Part shown: positions 14,001 to 25,200 of the stretch, in pieces
Layout of the letters: every line of letters starts with the position of its first letter
How positions within the stretch are numbered: position 1 is the stretch's first letter
Assembly (NCBI GenBank): GCA_035048485.1
Contig: CM068587.1
Location: 48,816,496 to 48,880,495, forward strand
Direction of reading: 5' to 3'
Length of the DNA: 64,000 nt
From: Pteria penguin
Taxonomy: Eukaryota > Mollusca > Bivalvia > Pterioida > Pteriidae
Translations under genes and position numbers: made by a program
Notes under the pieces: model-generated
Database searches by the model: none
What the model saw: the letters and a program-made list of their open reading frames with translations, nothing else
What the model was told of the DNA's origin: nothing

Positions 14001-15231
14001 CCAACCTTCTTACACATAGCTCCCATAACTTCCCCTAAAACATTGGTGAGAAGCAGATAATGAAAAATAATCATAGAATGATAGGTAAAGTTTCAAAGAA
14101 TTATAAAAATTATAAATGTAGGCAATACAATGTTAATATATATTGCACACTTCTCTTGTAGTTTTATTCAGTAGTGTACCTAGAGCTCACTTTGCCAATG
14201 ATAATGATCAATAATAATAATACAAAAAATGTGGGTTTGAGGCAACATTCCAAGTCACTGTCCCCGAGAATCTGGAAATAATGAGCATACAAGTTTGGGT
14301 TTATGGTGAAGTGTATAAATTTCAGGTTTAAAATTGCAGTGCAGTTTAATATGCATTATAGTTTTAGACACCATCCAAGATACCATTGTTGGTAGAGTAT
14401 AGATTCAGTCCCTGACTGGATACATCTTTTTCATGCCTATTTCAGATTTGGTGCTATGTACAACCCCTTTGACTCAGTTTTATGTACTCTTTGACTTACA
14501 AATTTGCCTGTTCTGTTTGTTTCATGTGTGACAGCTAGGCAGCGTGAAAAATTGTGGCCAGACCTGGGAATCGAACCTAGAACCTTTCGCTGTAAAAGTT
14601 CTCACCATTGAGCTTTTCCCGGCCGATACCGGCATCCGTCACACTTCCTCCCTGCCAGAGGTTTTGAGGTTTCCAAACCTAGAAACCCAACAGAGAAATT
14701 ACCCTGGTTCTCCATAACATGAGAGTCACACTCAGGGCACCAAATTCTGTGATGGGCAGGGGGAAAAATTGTGGCCGGACCTGGGAATTTAACCTCGAAC
14801 CTTCCGCTATCGAGACTGACGCTCTTACCACTGAGCTATCTGGGCCGATACCGGCATCCGTCTCACATGAAAACTTGGACATGAAATGAGTGTGATAATC
14901 AGGAAATGCAGGTCGGTTAGTAAACCTTACCACAAGCTATCCTCACTCTAAACTCGCTATCATCCAGAAGCTCCAGAGTTTTCTCTCTTATGTTCACTAC
15001 AAAATCATCGGAACATGTACCGTCGACCAGCAAAGCTTTAGCGAGCATCAAACCACCATGCTTAGTTTCCCAACAAGCGGCATTGTCAGACAATAATTTT
15101 AGAGAATCTGATTCCAAAAGATCGACTTCTCCTTCGTCTAAAGTTTCTAGATGCTTGGTCAGATTTTGGTAGCCTTTATCTCTGTCTAGTTTTAATGCAC
15201 TACAAAGATCTTTTATTATTTCCTCAGCCAT
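2046..15231 (-). CDS. HEAT/ARM-type repeat protein, 5' part of gene (14 exons), runs off the left edge
   Basis: Exons in transcript order: 15231-14931, 14034-13859, 13412-13342, 11955-11789, 9795-9695, 9175-8963, 8684-8598, 8178-8088, 7908-7857, 6469-6360, 5129-4960, 3023-2914, 2536-2395, 2129-2046. All have AG acceptors and GT donors, and phases chain without a stop, giving ~625 residues. The start chosen is MAEEIIKDL at 15231; an in-frame ATG at 15282 is less likely. The protein is helical and Leu/Ala-rich. Residues about 345-457 form at least three clear HEAT units (NHAVREAACACIAELG, DDSWPVRDAACVACGN, IASVRQGAALALANVV). Others are near 55-110 and 195-230 (TNRFVRETGYYVCSSL). A Gly/Cys-rich patch (MYSCGSLAPKMGRG) begins exon 12. 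No catalytic motif was seen, so a scaffold or assembly-factor role is only an analogy to HEAT proteins. The exon 4 end is uncertain: the donor at 11788 keeps phase, while the stronger donor at 11756 does not. Confidence 0.85.
2555..2720 (-). mobile_element. Decayed SINE (GACGTAAAAC family)
   Basis: The minus-strand tail GACGTAAAACAAGAATCAA and the GAAAGATCTCTCAC, CTGTGACAC and GTAAAACCAAAG body remnants match the long SINE family. The tRNA head is lost. It lies in HEAT gene intron 12. Confidence 0.55.
3132..4202. mobile_element. CAGTGGCGGATCC MITE interrupted by a pogo-like insertion
   Basis: The left end CAGTGGCGGATCCAG (3132-3146) pairs with the right end AATCCGCCACTG (4191-4202). TATGT flanks both sides, a 5-bp duplication. 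Removing the inner element leaves ~145 bp, the size of the second copy at 58221-58356, which shares the GGGGCCACATATG, CAAACTACT and ATCTGGAT stretches. Confidence 0.8.
3265..4188. mobile_element. pogo/Tigger-like non-autonomous element, TA duplication
   Basis: The left CCATATATACTCGCATATAA and right TTATATGCGAGTATATACGG are inverted with one mismatch. TA at 3263-3264 and 4189-4190 flanks it. Subterminal ACCCGCATATAAGTCGG repeats lie near the left end. Length is 924 bp, with no recognisable transposase. It is inserted in the MITE at 3132-4202. Confidence 0.85.
4228..4400 (-). mobile_element. Second SINE family, 12-bp target duplication
   Basis: TTCCTAAAGCAG flanks both sides (4216-4227 and 4401-4412). 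Minus strand: A box GTGTAGTGGTTAAG, B box GGTTCGATTCCC, then a conserved-tail type AGCGGCGTAAAACACCAG and CAACCAACC repeats. This is a different body from the longer SINE family. A tail-only remnant lies at 6641-6690. It lies in HEAT gene intron 11. Confidence 0.9.
5779..5996. repeat. ~29-bp tandem repeat (TATTCAACATCTCGGT)
   Basis: About eight diverged units carry the core ATATTCAACATCTCAGTTGT / TATTCAACATCTCGGTGG. It lies in HEAT gene intron 10. No function is evident. Confidence 0.85.
10125..10770 (+). mobile_element. Helitron-like element with ~161-bp tandem modules
   Basis: Four modules start with TTTGCACCAAGTTTCATCAA-like sequence near 10163, 10323, 10484 and 10652. Each continues with GAGGAGTTGCAAAGACAAG, TATTTTGCATAGAAAAA and a CATAACTC box. 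The 3' end has a hairpin CACCCACATTTTATGTGGGTG followed by TAT and CTAA, then T, the layout of a Helitron 3' terminus. The 5' end was not placed, and the ORFs in the modules are repeat shadows. It lies in HEAT gene intron 4. Confidence 0.65.
11388..11576. mobile_element. Fold-back hairpin MITE
   Basis: AATAGACCATATTCCGGTTT at the left end is exactly inverted at the right end. The arms (~85 bp) continue with few mismatches around a loop near 11480 flanked by TGACGTTA and TGACGTCA. TA borders fit a Tc1/mariner-type origin. It lies in HEAT gene intron 4. Confidence 0.85.
12098..12543. mobile_element. TTAA-flanked MITE, uninterrupted 446-bp copy
   Basis: The left end AGTGCTATTAAAATG and a right end closing with TAATAGCACT are inverted and flanked by TTAA (12094-12097 and 12544-12547). 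The interior matches the 21584-23992 copy in opposite orientation, including paired TGACGTCA motifs and GTACAACTT. It lies in HEAT gene intron 3. Confidence 0.8.
12970..13240. repeat. TGACCT-rich bivalve-type repeat module
   Basis: It contains TGTTTGTGAAACACTAATG, a run of AGGTCA half-sites, GGTTCAAAAGTTATAGCCAAG, a (GACA)n stretch and a terminal TCGATCTGGGGGCATCA. Related pieces lie at about 4780-4935, 38165-38560, 39718-39870 and 43745-44015. It lies in HEAT gene intron 3. Confidence 0.65.
14545..14870 (-). mobile_element. Third tRNA-like SINE, two adjacent copies
   Basis: Two copies in the same orientation, about 14545-14650 and 14750-14870, each read TGGCCAGACC/TGGCCGGACC, a B box (GGTTCGAGGTT type) and an A box (TAGCTCAGTGG type), and end in CCGATACCGGCATCCGTC. 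They lie in HEAT gene intron 1 and may be a dimeric element or two insertions. Confidence 0.7.
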
Positions 15232-16260
15232 GTTTTGTTTATGAGATTTAACCCGAATGGTTTTCGAAACGGAAACGGTCATTGGTCAAAGTCTAGGAAA
15301 TGTATAAATTTAGGAACCGACTCGAGTGTGAAACAGGGCAAGATAAATCTTATATAATGGTCCATTGTTGGGTACAAGTAGAGTAGTAACAAAATATGAA
15401 ACGTAAAACTATTATTCACAATCTGGATGAGTTCAAACAGTATAGCAACGGAATCGTTAAATCCCTATCAGAAAAAAAACCCGCTAAATTTCTAGTGAAC
15501 TGTAGTCATAGATCTACAAATATAGGATCCAGTTAAGAGTGTTTGGATCTCTGGTTGTAAACGTATGTACGATTTTGGTTTTTGTTTCATATAATCACTA
15601 AGGAAAACTACATTTATTGTTCTCTGTTTAATACACAAGATTTTCTTTGTAATTCTGCATGGCGGCTGCCTTGACTATCTGGCAGGAGATGCTAACTCAT
15701 TCTGGGTGCATCCTCTCATCATTTTCATTACATTTATTTCCACTGTTACTCTGAAATATTTAGTTTGATTGCTTCACAAGCATAGCTGTCAGATAATACT
15801 TTTCTTTTCTTTGAATATATATGCCAAGGGCCTATGCATGTAATTTGTGTCCCTCACTTTTCACATTAAATTTTTATTTTTCATAAAACTGAAAAATAAA
15901 ATAGGAATAAAAACTTCTAAATTGCCTAAAAGTATGACACTGTAAAGTTTCTTCATAATCAATCCTAAAATATAACTAATCTGATTAGAAAATAAGTTCT
16001 AGAGCATTTTTTTCAGCACTCCACATTTTCATCTGCATTTAGCTAGCTATGTCATTCCTGAGAACCATGCTATGATTAGGGGTTAATGGATGAGTGTTAT
16101 GTTTCAGCAAGTCCTGCTACATGTACTTTGTGTATTTAAGGACGTTGACAAATCCGGAATAATTCGCAACGACTCTGGATTTTATTGTATAAATTGCGTG
16201 TCCACTCCGGATTTTATAAACTCCCTTACCAGGAAGGTCAAGGATACTCTCGGCGTGAAC
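15232..16260. promoter_or_regulatory. Divergent intergenic region, probable bidirectional promoter
   Basis: The start codons of the HEAT gene (minus) and XRN2 (plus) lie 1.03 kb apart with no other gene between. No TATA box stands out at either start, as usual for housekeeping genes. The frame upstream of the XRN2 ATG is open back to 16090, but the conserved family start is at 16261, so I read 16090-16260 as 5' UTR. Transcription start sites were not determined. Confidence 0.5.
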
Positions 16261-19200
16261 ATGGGAGTTCCAGCATTTTTCAGATGGCTAAGCAAAAAGT
16301 ATCCCTCAATTTTAGTTCACTGTGTAGAGGAAAAGGTAACAAAACAGAATATATTCAGTGATTACACCAGGCTGAACTGATGTACATTTGGTATTTTTTC
16401 TGATCAGAGTAAATTCAAACTATCGGTTAAATCACAGTACGAGAGACGCCAAACGGCCGATTGTAGATAATGTACAAATAGCATAGTTTTTACTTATGTA
16501 ATAATATTGGATTTGTCTATACTGTATTCAGGTATATGTAATTCTAGACCACGTTAACTACATTAGTCAAGGGAAAAATGGAAGTTTGATGTTTTTCTTT
16601 GTTTGTTTATTTCTTGTTTTTTTGTTTTTGTTTTTTTTTTTATAATTTTGATTGGCTGACATAAACAAATAGTTCCCAAATAGAACTCAGTTTTGATTTT
16701 GAGGTTAGTGTTTATAAATATTGGATGGAAAAATGAAAGGCTGAGGTTTATCATCTATGTTAATAAATTTTTCTTTGGATAGAGGTATACTTCAACTACT
16801 TCATATGCATCATACACTACATGCAATAGCACAGTTCTTCTTCTCCCATTAAAGTGAAGGATCACATATGCAGCATCATCTCACTTAGTCACTAGGATTA
16901 AAACATATGCATGAACGGGAGTCACCATCAATATAATGAATATTTAACTCATTCAGCCCCAATCCCGAGTATACTCGTTGTTTTTATTATGCACCTATTG
17001 GCCGATCCCGTCTCTACTCGTGGTTTTGTTTACATCCGATAATGGCCGACCACGACTATACTCGTGGTTTTGACTTGTTGTAAAAACGAAGCTGATTGGT
17101 GGAATAAGGCTGTCTGATGGGAAATCCCCGATAATAAGCCAATAGAAAAATAGTTTATAAATTATTTTAGGCATGAATAAACATGATCACGTGTGTAAAA
17201 TATTTACATGTGCGAATTTATTGTGGTCATTCAGATGCGACGCTGAAAACAACAATGGCGGATTCCAGTAGTAGTGAAAGCGAGTTTGAAGGCTTTGAAT
17301 TGAGGGATGTCGAAGAAGCTGAACATAGATATTTGGCAAAATTAGTAGAATTGGATGATATCGATTCGGATATAGACATATCTGACGTTTCTGACTATGA
17401 GAATTTTTATAAATCGGACTCCGAATCGAGCGACGATGAGATGGTGTTGGCGGACGTTGTGAAATGGACTGAAAATGTACGGCATACAAGAATTAAGTTG
17501 TTTACCGGTCCAACACCCGGACCAACTACCTTGATGGACGAAGGAAAGTCAGAATATGATTTTTTCAACTTAATTTGGCCGGAATCTATATTTGAGGAAA
17601 TCGCTAACCAAACAAATTTATATGCTTCGAAATGCCAGGATCTTTTTTTCGTGGTTTGACTTGGTACAACACTAACAGTGAGGAAATGAAAGCAGTTTTT
17701 GGAGCGATGATAATTTTAGGTGTCCTACCAGCTCCTGCACAGGATATGTATTGGATGAAAGACCGGATGTTTCATCTCTCCAGTCTTGAAACCAAGTTTA
17801 GCAGGGCCCGTTTTGAGAATTTACAAAGATATCTACACATTGCGGATACATCAAACAACCCCCCAAGAAATCAGCCAGGGCATGATAAATTGGCCCACAT
17901 AAGACCCCTGTTAGTGAAAATTAAGGATACAATCAGGGACCAATACAATTGCCACAAAGAGGTGGCTATAGATGAGGCCATGGTTGGATTTTCTGGAAGA
18001 CTGGGGTTCAAACAGTTTGTCCCCTTGAAGCCGACCAAGCGAGGAATTAAAATTTGGGTCAGAGCAGATCCACATAATGGTTACCTGAAGGATTTCCAGG
18101 TGTATACAGGCAAAGCTGCAGGAGCTCCTGAGAAGGACTTGGGAGCCAGAGTAGTCCTAGACCTCATGGGACCATTATTTGGCCTGGGACATCATGTCTA
18201 TTGTGACAGTTTTTTCACCTCCCCAGATCTTTTCCTCCGCCTTTGGAGAGAGGATACCTACGCTTGTGGGACAGTAAGAATGAATCGTAAGGGATTACCC
18301 CAAGGCTTGGACAAGATCAAACTGAAAGAGCAGGGTCAATCTCTAGTTAAACAAAAAGGAGATCTCAGTGTGACGGTATGGAGAGACAAGAAAAATATAA
18401 TCCTCTTGTCTACTAATTGTTGCAGTGATCCAGAGAAGGTCATCAGAAAACAGAAGGATGGTACAATGAAGGAGGTCCCATGTCCCCAGGTGGTAAAGCT
18501 ATACAACATGTATATGAATGGAGTCGATCATGCAGATCAACTAAGATCAACATATAGTACTGCCAGGAAATTACTGAAATGGTGGAAATATCTTCTGTTT
18601 TTTCTCTTTGACATTTCTATCGTCAATGCCTTTATCCTGATGCGCGAGTCAAAAAATCATCAATTGAGGACTAAAAACAACAAGACAAGACAAAGGACTC
18701 AATTAGAATTTCGCATGAAACTAGCTCATTTGATGTTGGATGGATTTGAGGGGAAACGAAAGAGAAGCTCTGAAGTACATGAACCACCAAGGCGAAATAC
18801 CAATCACTGGCCTACAGTCATGCAGAAGAAAAAAACCTGCAAAATGTGCACTATAAACAAGAAAAGAAGTGAACCAATAACAGGATGTGAACAATGTAAC
18901 ATTAATTTGTGCACAGTATGCTTCAAACTCTGGCATAGATTGAAATTTCCTGATTTATTCTAGGAAAATGTGCTGAAAAATGTGAAGAAAAACACAAACT
19001 TTTTGCTTTCATGACAATCTTAATTATGAAAAAATTATTTTTTTGAATAAATTTTTATATGTGTGGATAGGAAATTTTATTTTCTATTTTCTGTGAAAAT
19101 TTCATTGGAAAATACAAAGGATTAAGCAATTAATGAAGGTAAATGTAAACCTAGCATGCTGTAAACAAAAAATTGCTGCTGAAGATAAATTGCAGCTGGG

Positions 19201-22200
19201 GCACATGTGCTGATAAGAGCTACTGCAGTGCTGGGGCTTAATGTAAATAATGTGTATGGGGCTGAATGAGTTAATTAGGATTTATAAAAAGTTACTAAAG
19301 CATGTGCTGTAGGTCTTATGGCACTTAGAAAACTTGGATCCTGGTCTTGAAGATCTTGAAAGACTGTCTGTGAACTGTGCTGGCAGATGGTTCCATAGCC
19401 TGATAGTGGAGAGAAAGAAGGACTGTAGATGATAGTTAGGCTGTATGGGATCCTGTAAAGGTGTTTATGTCCTATTGTGGCTGCTCCTATCTTGGTGAAC
19501 TGAGTAGGCATTGGGATGGCAACTAAGCAGTGGACAATGTGGTAAATCTTAATGGCCTTGGCTCTAATTCTATGTTGGCACAGACTTTCCAGTTTCCCAT
19601 TTGAGCCGGTTCATCGTGGCTGTGACACTACTGGTGGGATTGTTTGTGTTGGTGGTGAATCTCACTGCTCTTCGTTCTACTGCTTTGATTCTACCAATGT
19701 TCTCCCTTGTATTAAGGTCCCAAACTAGGGATGCTTAATTTATCTGGGGGCTGATGAAGGTTTTGTAGCATCTGCCCTTGATAGTTGTTGGACATGAAGA
19801 CAGGTTCCTTGGAAAAATTGTTTTGTATTATACCTACATCCACCAGAAATTGTTAGATTCATTCCATAAGTAAACTCTGGATAATTTTGAGTTTAATTAA
19901 CTGGACTAGGGAACGTCTGTATGGAGAGTTGGTAAAATGGTGAAAATGAAAGCAAAAAATGATGGAATGTTCTTACTAAAACGAAGTTCCAGGTTTGACT
20001 CCCTTGTTGGATACACCAGTGTCCTGTGAAAAAAATTGGCAAGGTGACGGACAAAGGAGTAACTCCATTTGAATTTTATTGAAAAAAAAAGCAATTCCCA
20101 ATTCAATGCAAATTGACACTTCTTTTCAAATTCCCAGTCCTAGCCCTTTACCAAAGTTAGGTACGACATTCCTAGAAAATATTCCTTTTAAATCCGGAAT
20201 GTAGAAGAAAATGACAAAATAAAAAGTAAACGTATATGTAATCTATAATAAAGTTGTATTACAATGTTGTGTGGTAAACATTCAAGCTGTCTAAATGTGA
20301 GAATTCTTGTTTACGTACCCATTCAGCCATTGCGAGTTCATTGTATAAAACACAGACGATTCCATCTTTGTAATATAGCAATATTACTGTTCCTACATTT
20401 ATATAATTATAAAATGCAATCCTGTTTAAAATTCATTATTGTTACCTTTTCTGTGTAATTCTTAATTTCTTGTTTAAAATTTCAATATTCAGCCAAAGGA
20501 GGTGGATGGTGTGAAGGTACCAGTAGACACAAGTCAACCCAATCCCAATGATTATGAATTTGACAACTTGTATCTGGATATGAATGGCATCATCCATCCT
20601 TGTTGTCACCCTGAGGACAAGTAAGTTGTCATTTCTATTAACTACAAATTGAGGAATCATCCATCCTTGTTGCCATCCTGAGGAGAAGTAAGTTGTCATT
20701 TCTATTAACTACAAACTGAGGGATCAACTTGAGATTTAGGCCTCACTGTGCATATTAAGAATGATATCTTGTCTCAGGGTTTTGATGCACAAAAGCATTT
20801 ATAAACATTTTACTTTATGTTATTTTGCATTTTAGCTGGCAGAAAAATGCAAAAATTAAAAGTAGGGTCTACAAATTTAGGACAATTTGAAACTCTTATA
20901 TTTTTTAGTTCAAAAGACATAATCTTTTAATTTTGGAGTACTAAGATATGATAATGTTCATGTGTTTTATATGTTTATAGGCCAGCCCCCAAAAACGAAG
21001 ATGAGATGATGATTTTGATCTTTGAGTTCATCGATAGAATCTTTTCTATTGTGCGACCTAGGAAAGTACTCTACATGGCTATAGATGGCGTGGTAGGTCA
21101 TACTTCCTTCTTTAGTAGTGATAATTCACCTGCAATAATATGTGAAATACAAAGATGCTGTAGATGCAGTTTGCATGCAAATAGGAAGTGGATTTCATGT
21201 AAATGGCAAGTGGTCTGCATGTAAATGGTACATAATCTGAATGTAAATGGAAAGTGGTGTGCTAGTAAATGGCATTCTTCAGGTGCTTCTTTGTATGCCA
21301 AGTGAGTAACACGCTGAGTTAAAAGTGATTAAAAAGGTTAGTGATGTCTTGGGATCATTGTGTCACAGACACTAGTTACAAGTAAGATCAGTAAAGAGAA
21401 CTGCGATACTTGGGTACAGTGGCATACCTTACCATCTGTCATGACAGCCTTGAGTCCAGGCTGGACATAGCTGTGTAGCTACAGTGAATGCTGGTACAGT
21501 GCTGTAGCTTACTTGATGCTGATATGTATATTTTTACACCTCCATGCACCTCGTTTGTATTTACATGTACATGTATATCTTAAAGTGCTATAAGAATGTT
21601 TACAATTTTTCTATACAATGTGCATATCTATACATACAAGTCGCTGACAAAAAATTGCACTTCTGCTTGACTCAGATTGATTGAATGATTGATTGATTTT
21701 TGTTTTACGTCACACAACGAATATTTCACGTATATGGTGACGGCATCTGCCTGATGCGGGGCATACAAATTTTGACCTTTGCAACGGACCCACCCGAAGC
21801 AGTGAGGGATCTTTAACGTGCCATGCATACAACAACACGGGGCCTCGGTTTTTACTGTCTCATCCGAAAGACATGACACCGGCATGACCAGAGCGGGACT
21901 CGAACACCGGCCTCCCGATCAGGAGTTCGACGCGATACCACTAGGCCACGCCACCTTGCTTGACTCCGATCACAAGACATATACAATGAACTATAAACAG
22001 CTCGGTGGGTTTTTTCCGTTGTTAATCTCCGTAATATGTGACGTCAGAAGTTGTACAAATGCTACTTTTCCTCGGGTTTTAATTATGACGTTAATGAGTG
22101 CATTGTGACATCACAGTAAATGATGTTAAAAGTTGTACAACAGGTTGTACAGGAAGCCTTTATTTTACTCGAGTTTTCCCCAGGGATCTCGTTAACGCGC

Positions 22201-25200
22201 GTATTTGGTCCCTGACGCGTCAAAATCGGCCGAGACGCACGATTTTCAAAAGTGGTGAGTCCCCGGGACGCGTCCCTGTTACCCCCCGCATGCGGCTAAT
22301 AAATTTATGACATTGTGCTGTGTCGCCGAGTAAGCCGTGTATTAATTGATTTGTATTAACCGCGGGAGATAACGCTTAGGGCAGTCCGTCGGCGGCAGTA
22401 TAAATTGTCCTCTCGACCCTATTACATGCCCACGATGCCGCCGGCGGACAGTTGAACGCACTAATTGTAGAACTAACAGTGAATAAGGGTGAATTAAAGA
22501 CCTCATTGTACATGTATAGGTGGGAATTTCAGAAATCTATCGCAAATTTAATACCAAACCAAATGTCTAAAATGGCATGTTGATTCAAACACCACTTCAT
22601 TGCATATTTTAAAAAAAGAATTATGAGTCTTTGTTTTCACAGTTAGTTTCACTAGTGATGAAAATCTGTAAGAAACTGCGACATCTTTATAGATGTAAAC
22701 AGTGCAACTGTTATCATGTTTTCTATATCCTGGATTGTCACTGTCTAATCGGCACGCGCTGGACAAAAAGGATTGAATGTGTTGACATTTCAAGGTCATC
22801 AACACAAGATGATTTGTTTTATGAGTTATAGTTGATAGGGGATCTAAAGAATCTCAGAATGGTGGACAAAAGCATGTGTTTAGCCATCAGAATACGTACG
22901 GTAATGATTTATTTGAACCTCAAATTGCCTTACTATTAATTAAGTTCAATGCACTTAAATATATAAATGATACTTAAAGACTTCGGCGGTTTGTACGGGT
23001 CATTATTAAAATTAGCAGTTACTGCAAAACTGCAACGACAGCTTGGGTCAAACATAATTTGGGTTACAATCGGTAAATTGATTAATGCCAACATGCCTGC
23101 TGACCACTCAATCCTTACATACGGCGACGAGGTCCTTAACTCTCTGATCAACAACCCAACCCACCTACCCACCAAGCTGATGTGGATCCAACAAGCCGGA
23201 CCACCACTCTGTGAATTCAACACCGAGAAATCCCTGAAGTTCATGGACATGCGTAGCCGTAGGAAGTGAACAATGTGCTATGATATGATTTGATTTGATT
23301 ATCATCTGTATATAATGTATGATGGTGCTTGATTTTCCAAAAGAATTATTTGTAGTGCTTAGACCTTAAAACTTCTTTTGCTATATATGATACAGTGCTT
23401 GACAGTTTATTATTTATAACATGATTAATAAATTATCATTTTATGTGATTGTTACAAAGAAATAAATAAATAATTAAGCAAAAGAATCTTTTCATTTTAT
23501 GCCCAGTGCTTAGCAGTCTGTTAAGGTGGTGTCACACTTATGTTGAAGTTAACGGAAGAGATATTGTAGAACACATTGAGTTTTGAACACATCATGTGTA
23601 CATTATCTGCTTTTCATGCTTAAACAACAAAACTATCAAATTTATTGACATTTAATTAACATAATTAGCATGAAAGACAGATAATCTGCACATACAACTA
23701 TCAAGACACAAAAAAACTATATATGTTGAAGTTTACTTCGGGACTCGTCATTTTTAGATTGGGACTCACCAAATTTTGGTGGGACTCACCCTTTTCAAAA
23801 GTGGTGAGTCCCAGGACTCACCAATTCAGAACCCTAGTGAGAACCCTGTTCCCGTAAAATCAGGCAAATCGATTTTTTAGATAACTCTCAGAGAAATACT
23901 GATGTAAAAGGAGCAGGAATTTTTACAAAGTTTATAATAATTCAATTAGGATTTTAAGAAAATGCAAAATCTTCCTGCATTATAATAGCACTTTAACTTA
24001 TTTGATGTCCTAATGTACATGTATAAATTGAATCATTTGATGTCTTACTGTTTTCAAGGCACCACGGGCTAAGATGAACCAACAAAGGTCCAGGAGGTTT
24101 AGAGCTTCTAAAGAAAGCAAGTGAGTTAATGTTCATTTTACATGTACATGTACATCTTGTATTCTAATGTAAATTGAGTCTTAGGTGTTTTTTTTTTTTC
24201 GTTTTTTTAATGGTGATATTTTCGTTTGATTCTCTTGCAGATGGTAAATTTTAAATTATTGAGTAAATTGTTAAACAAGCAACTTCCTTTCAATGATTTT
24301 TGGTATTTTTTGTTATTAGGGAGAATATAGAGGAGATGGCCAGACTGCGACAGGAGCTAGCTGAGAAAGGATTTCATCTTCCACCTGAAAAGCCGAAAGA
24401 AGAACACTTTGACAGCAACTGTATTACTCCGGTACGGTTAATTAAGTGTTGTGCTCAACAATTTAAAGTGCTAAGATAGTGGCATACGTTTTCACAATGA
24501 ATTGTTTTTTATTGTCACCAACAAAGCTAGCCGCAAGTAGTGGCCCTAAATGAATGATAGGGCCACAATTCCTAACGTTGCATAAACTTGCATTTTTGAT
24601 AAACGGAATGGTTGGCACGATTCTACGCATTTTGGCATCAAATGGAGCAAATATCTAACATATATAAACATAAAGCAAACGATCGGCAACGTTAACTTAT
24701 CCCCGATCTGTCGTCTGAAGGCTCTTCACACATTTTTTCCCAACCTGTTTCAAATTTGCCGGTTTCTGTGTCAGCCATTCGGTCTCGCGAGATCTCGTTA
24801 ACAGAAACCTCACAAAAAGAGGCGGAACTGACGAAAAACACGTGGTCATGGGTGCGTGGTCATTGTTATTTTTATGTCATTTCTCTGCTTACATTTTATT
24901 TATCGGCTAGTTACCGCATTTCTGGTCATTTCAATTTAGTTTTCTTCTTCATAAATAACTAGCCGATGAATAAAATGTAAACAGAGAAATGACATAAAAA
25001 TAACAATGACCGCGAATTGTGGCCCTATCATTCATTTAGGGCCACTACTTGCGGCTACAACAAAGCAGATTGACAGTTGGGGATCACTTTGTCTATCGTC
25101 CATCTTTCTTTTCATTGTGGTTGTTGAAGCTTTCTTTGCATGTAACACATGAGCCTTAAAACACCACCTTCAGTAGTGTTCACTTTTTGTATGTATCTGT

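Larger units (their letters stand above)
21584..23992. mobile_element. TTAA-flanked MITE, enlarged by nested insertions
   Basis: The left end AGTGCTATAAGAATG (after TTAA 21580-21583) is inverted at the right end CATTATAATAGCACT (before TTAA 23993-23996). Without the inner SINE and the inner 1,668-bp element it shrinks to about 440 bp. That matches the uninterrupted copy at 12098-12543, with which it shares internal sequence. TTAA duplication suggests mobilisation by a piggyBac-type transposase. Confidence 0.8.

Noticed and set aside
14750..14870. tRNA gene on the minus strand
   Set aside because: A and B boxes are present but the acceptor stem does not pair and the same block recurs 200 bp away, so it is SINE-derived.
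16090..16260. In-frame upstream extension of XRN2 (MSVMFQQVLL...)
   Set aside because: The frame is open, but XRN2 proteins start at [11 protein letters not shown] and the upstream residues have no family match. Treated as 5' UTR.
24464..24480. TTTAAAGTGCTAAGATAG as another TTAA-MITE end
   Set aside because: Resembles the left TIR, but no matching right end or interior was found nearby.
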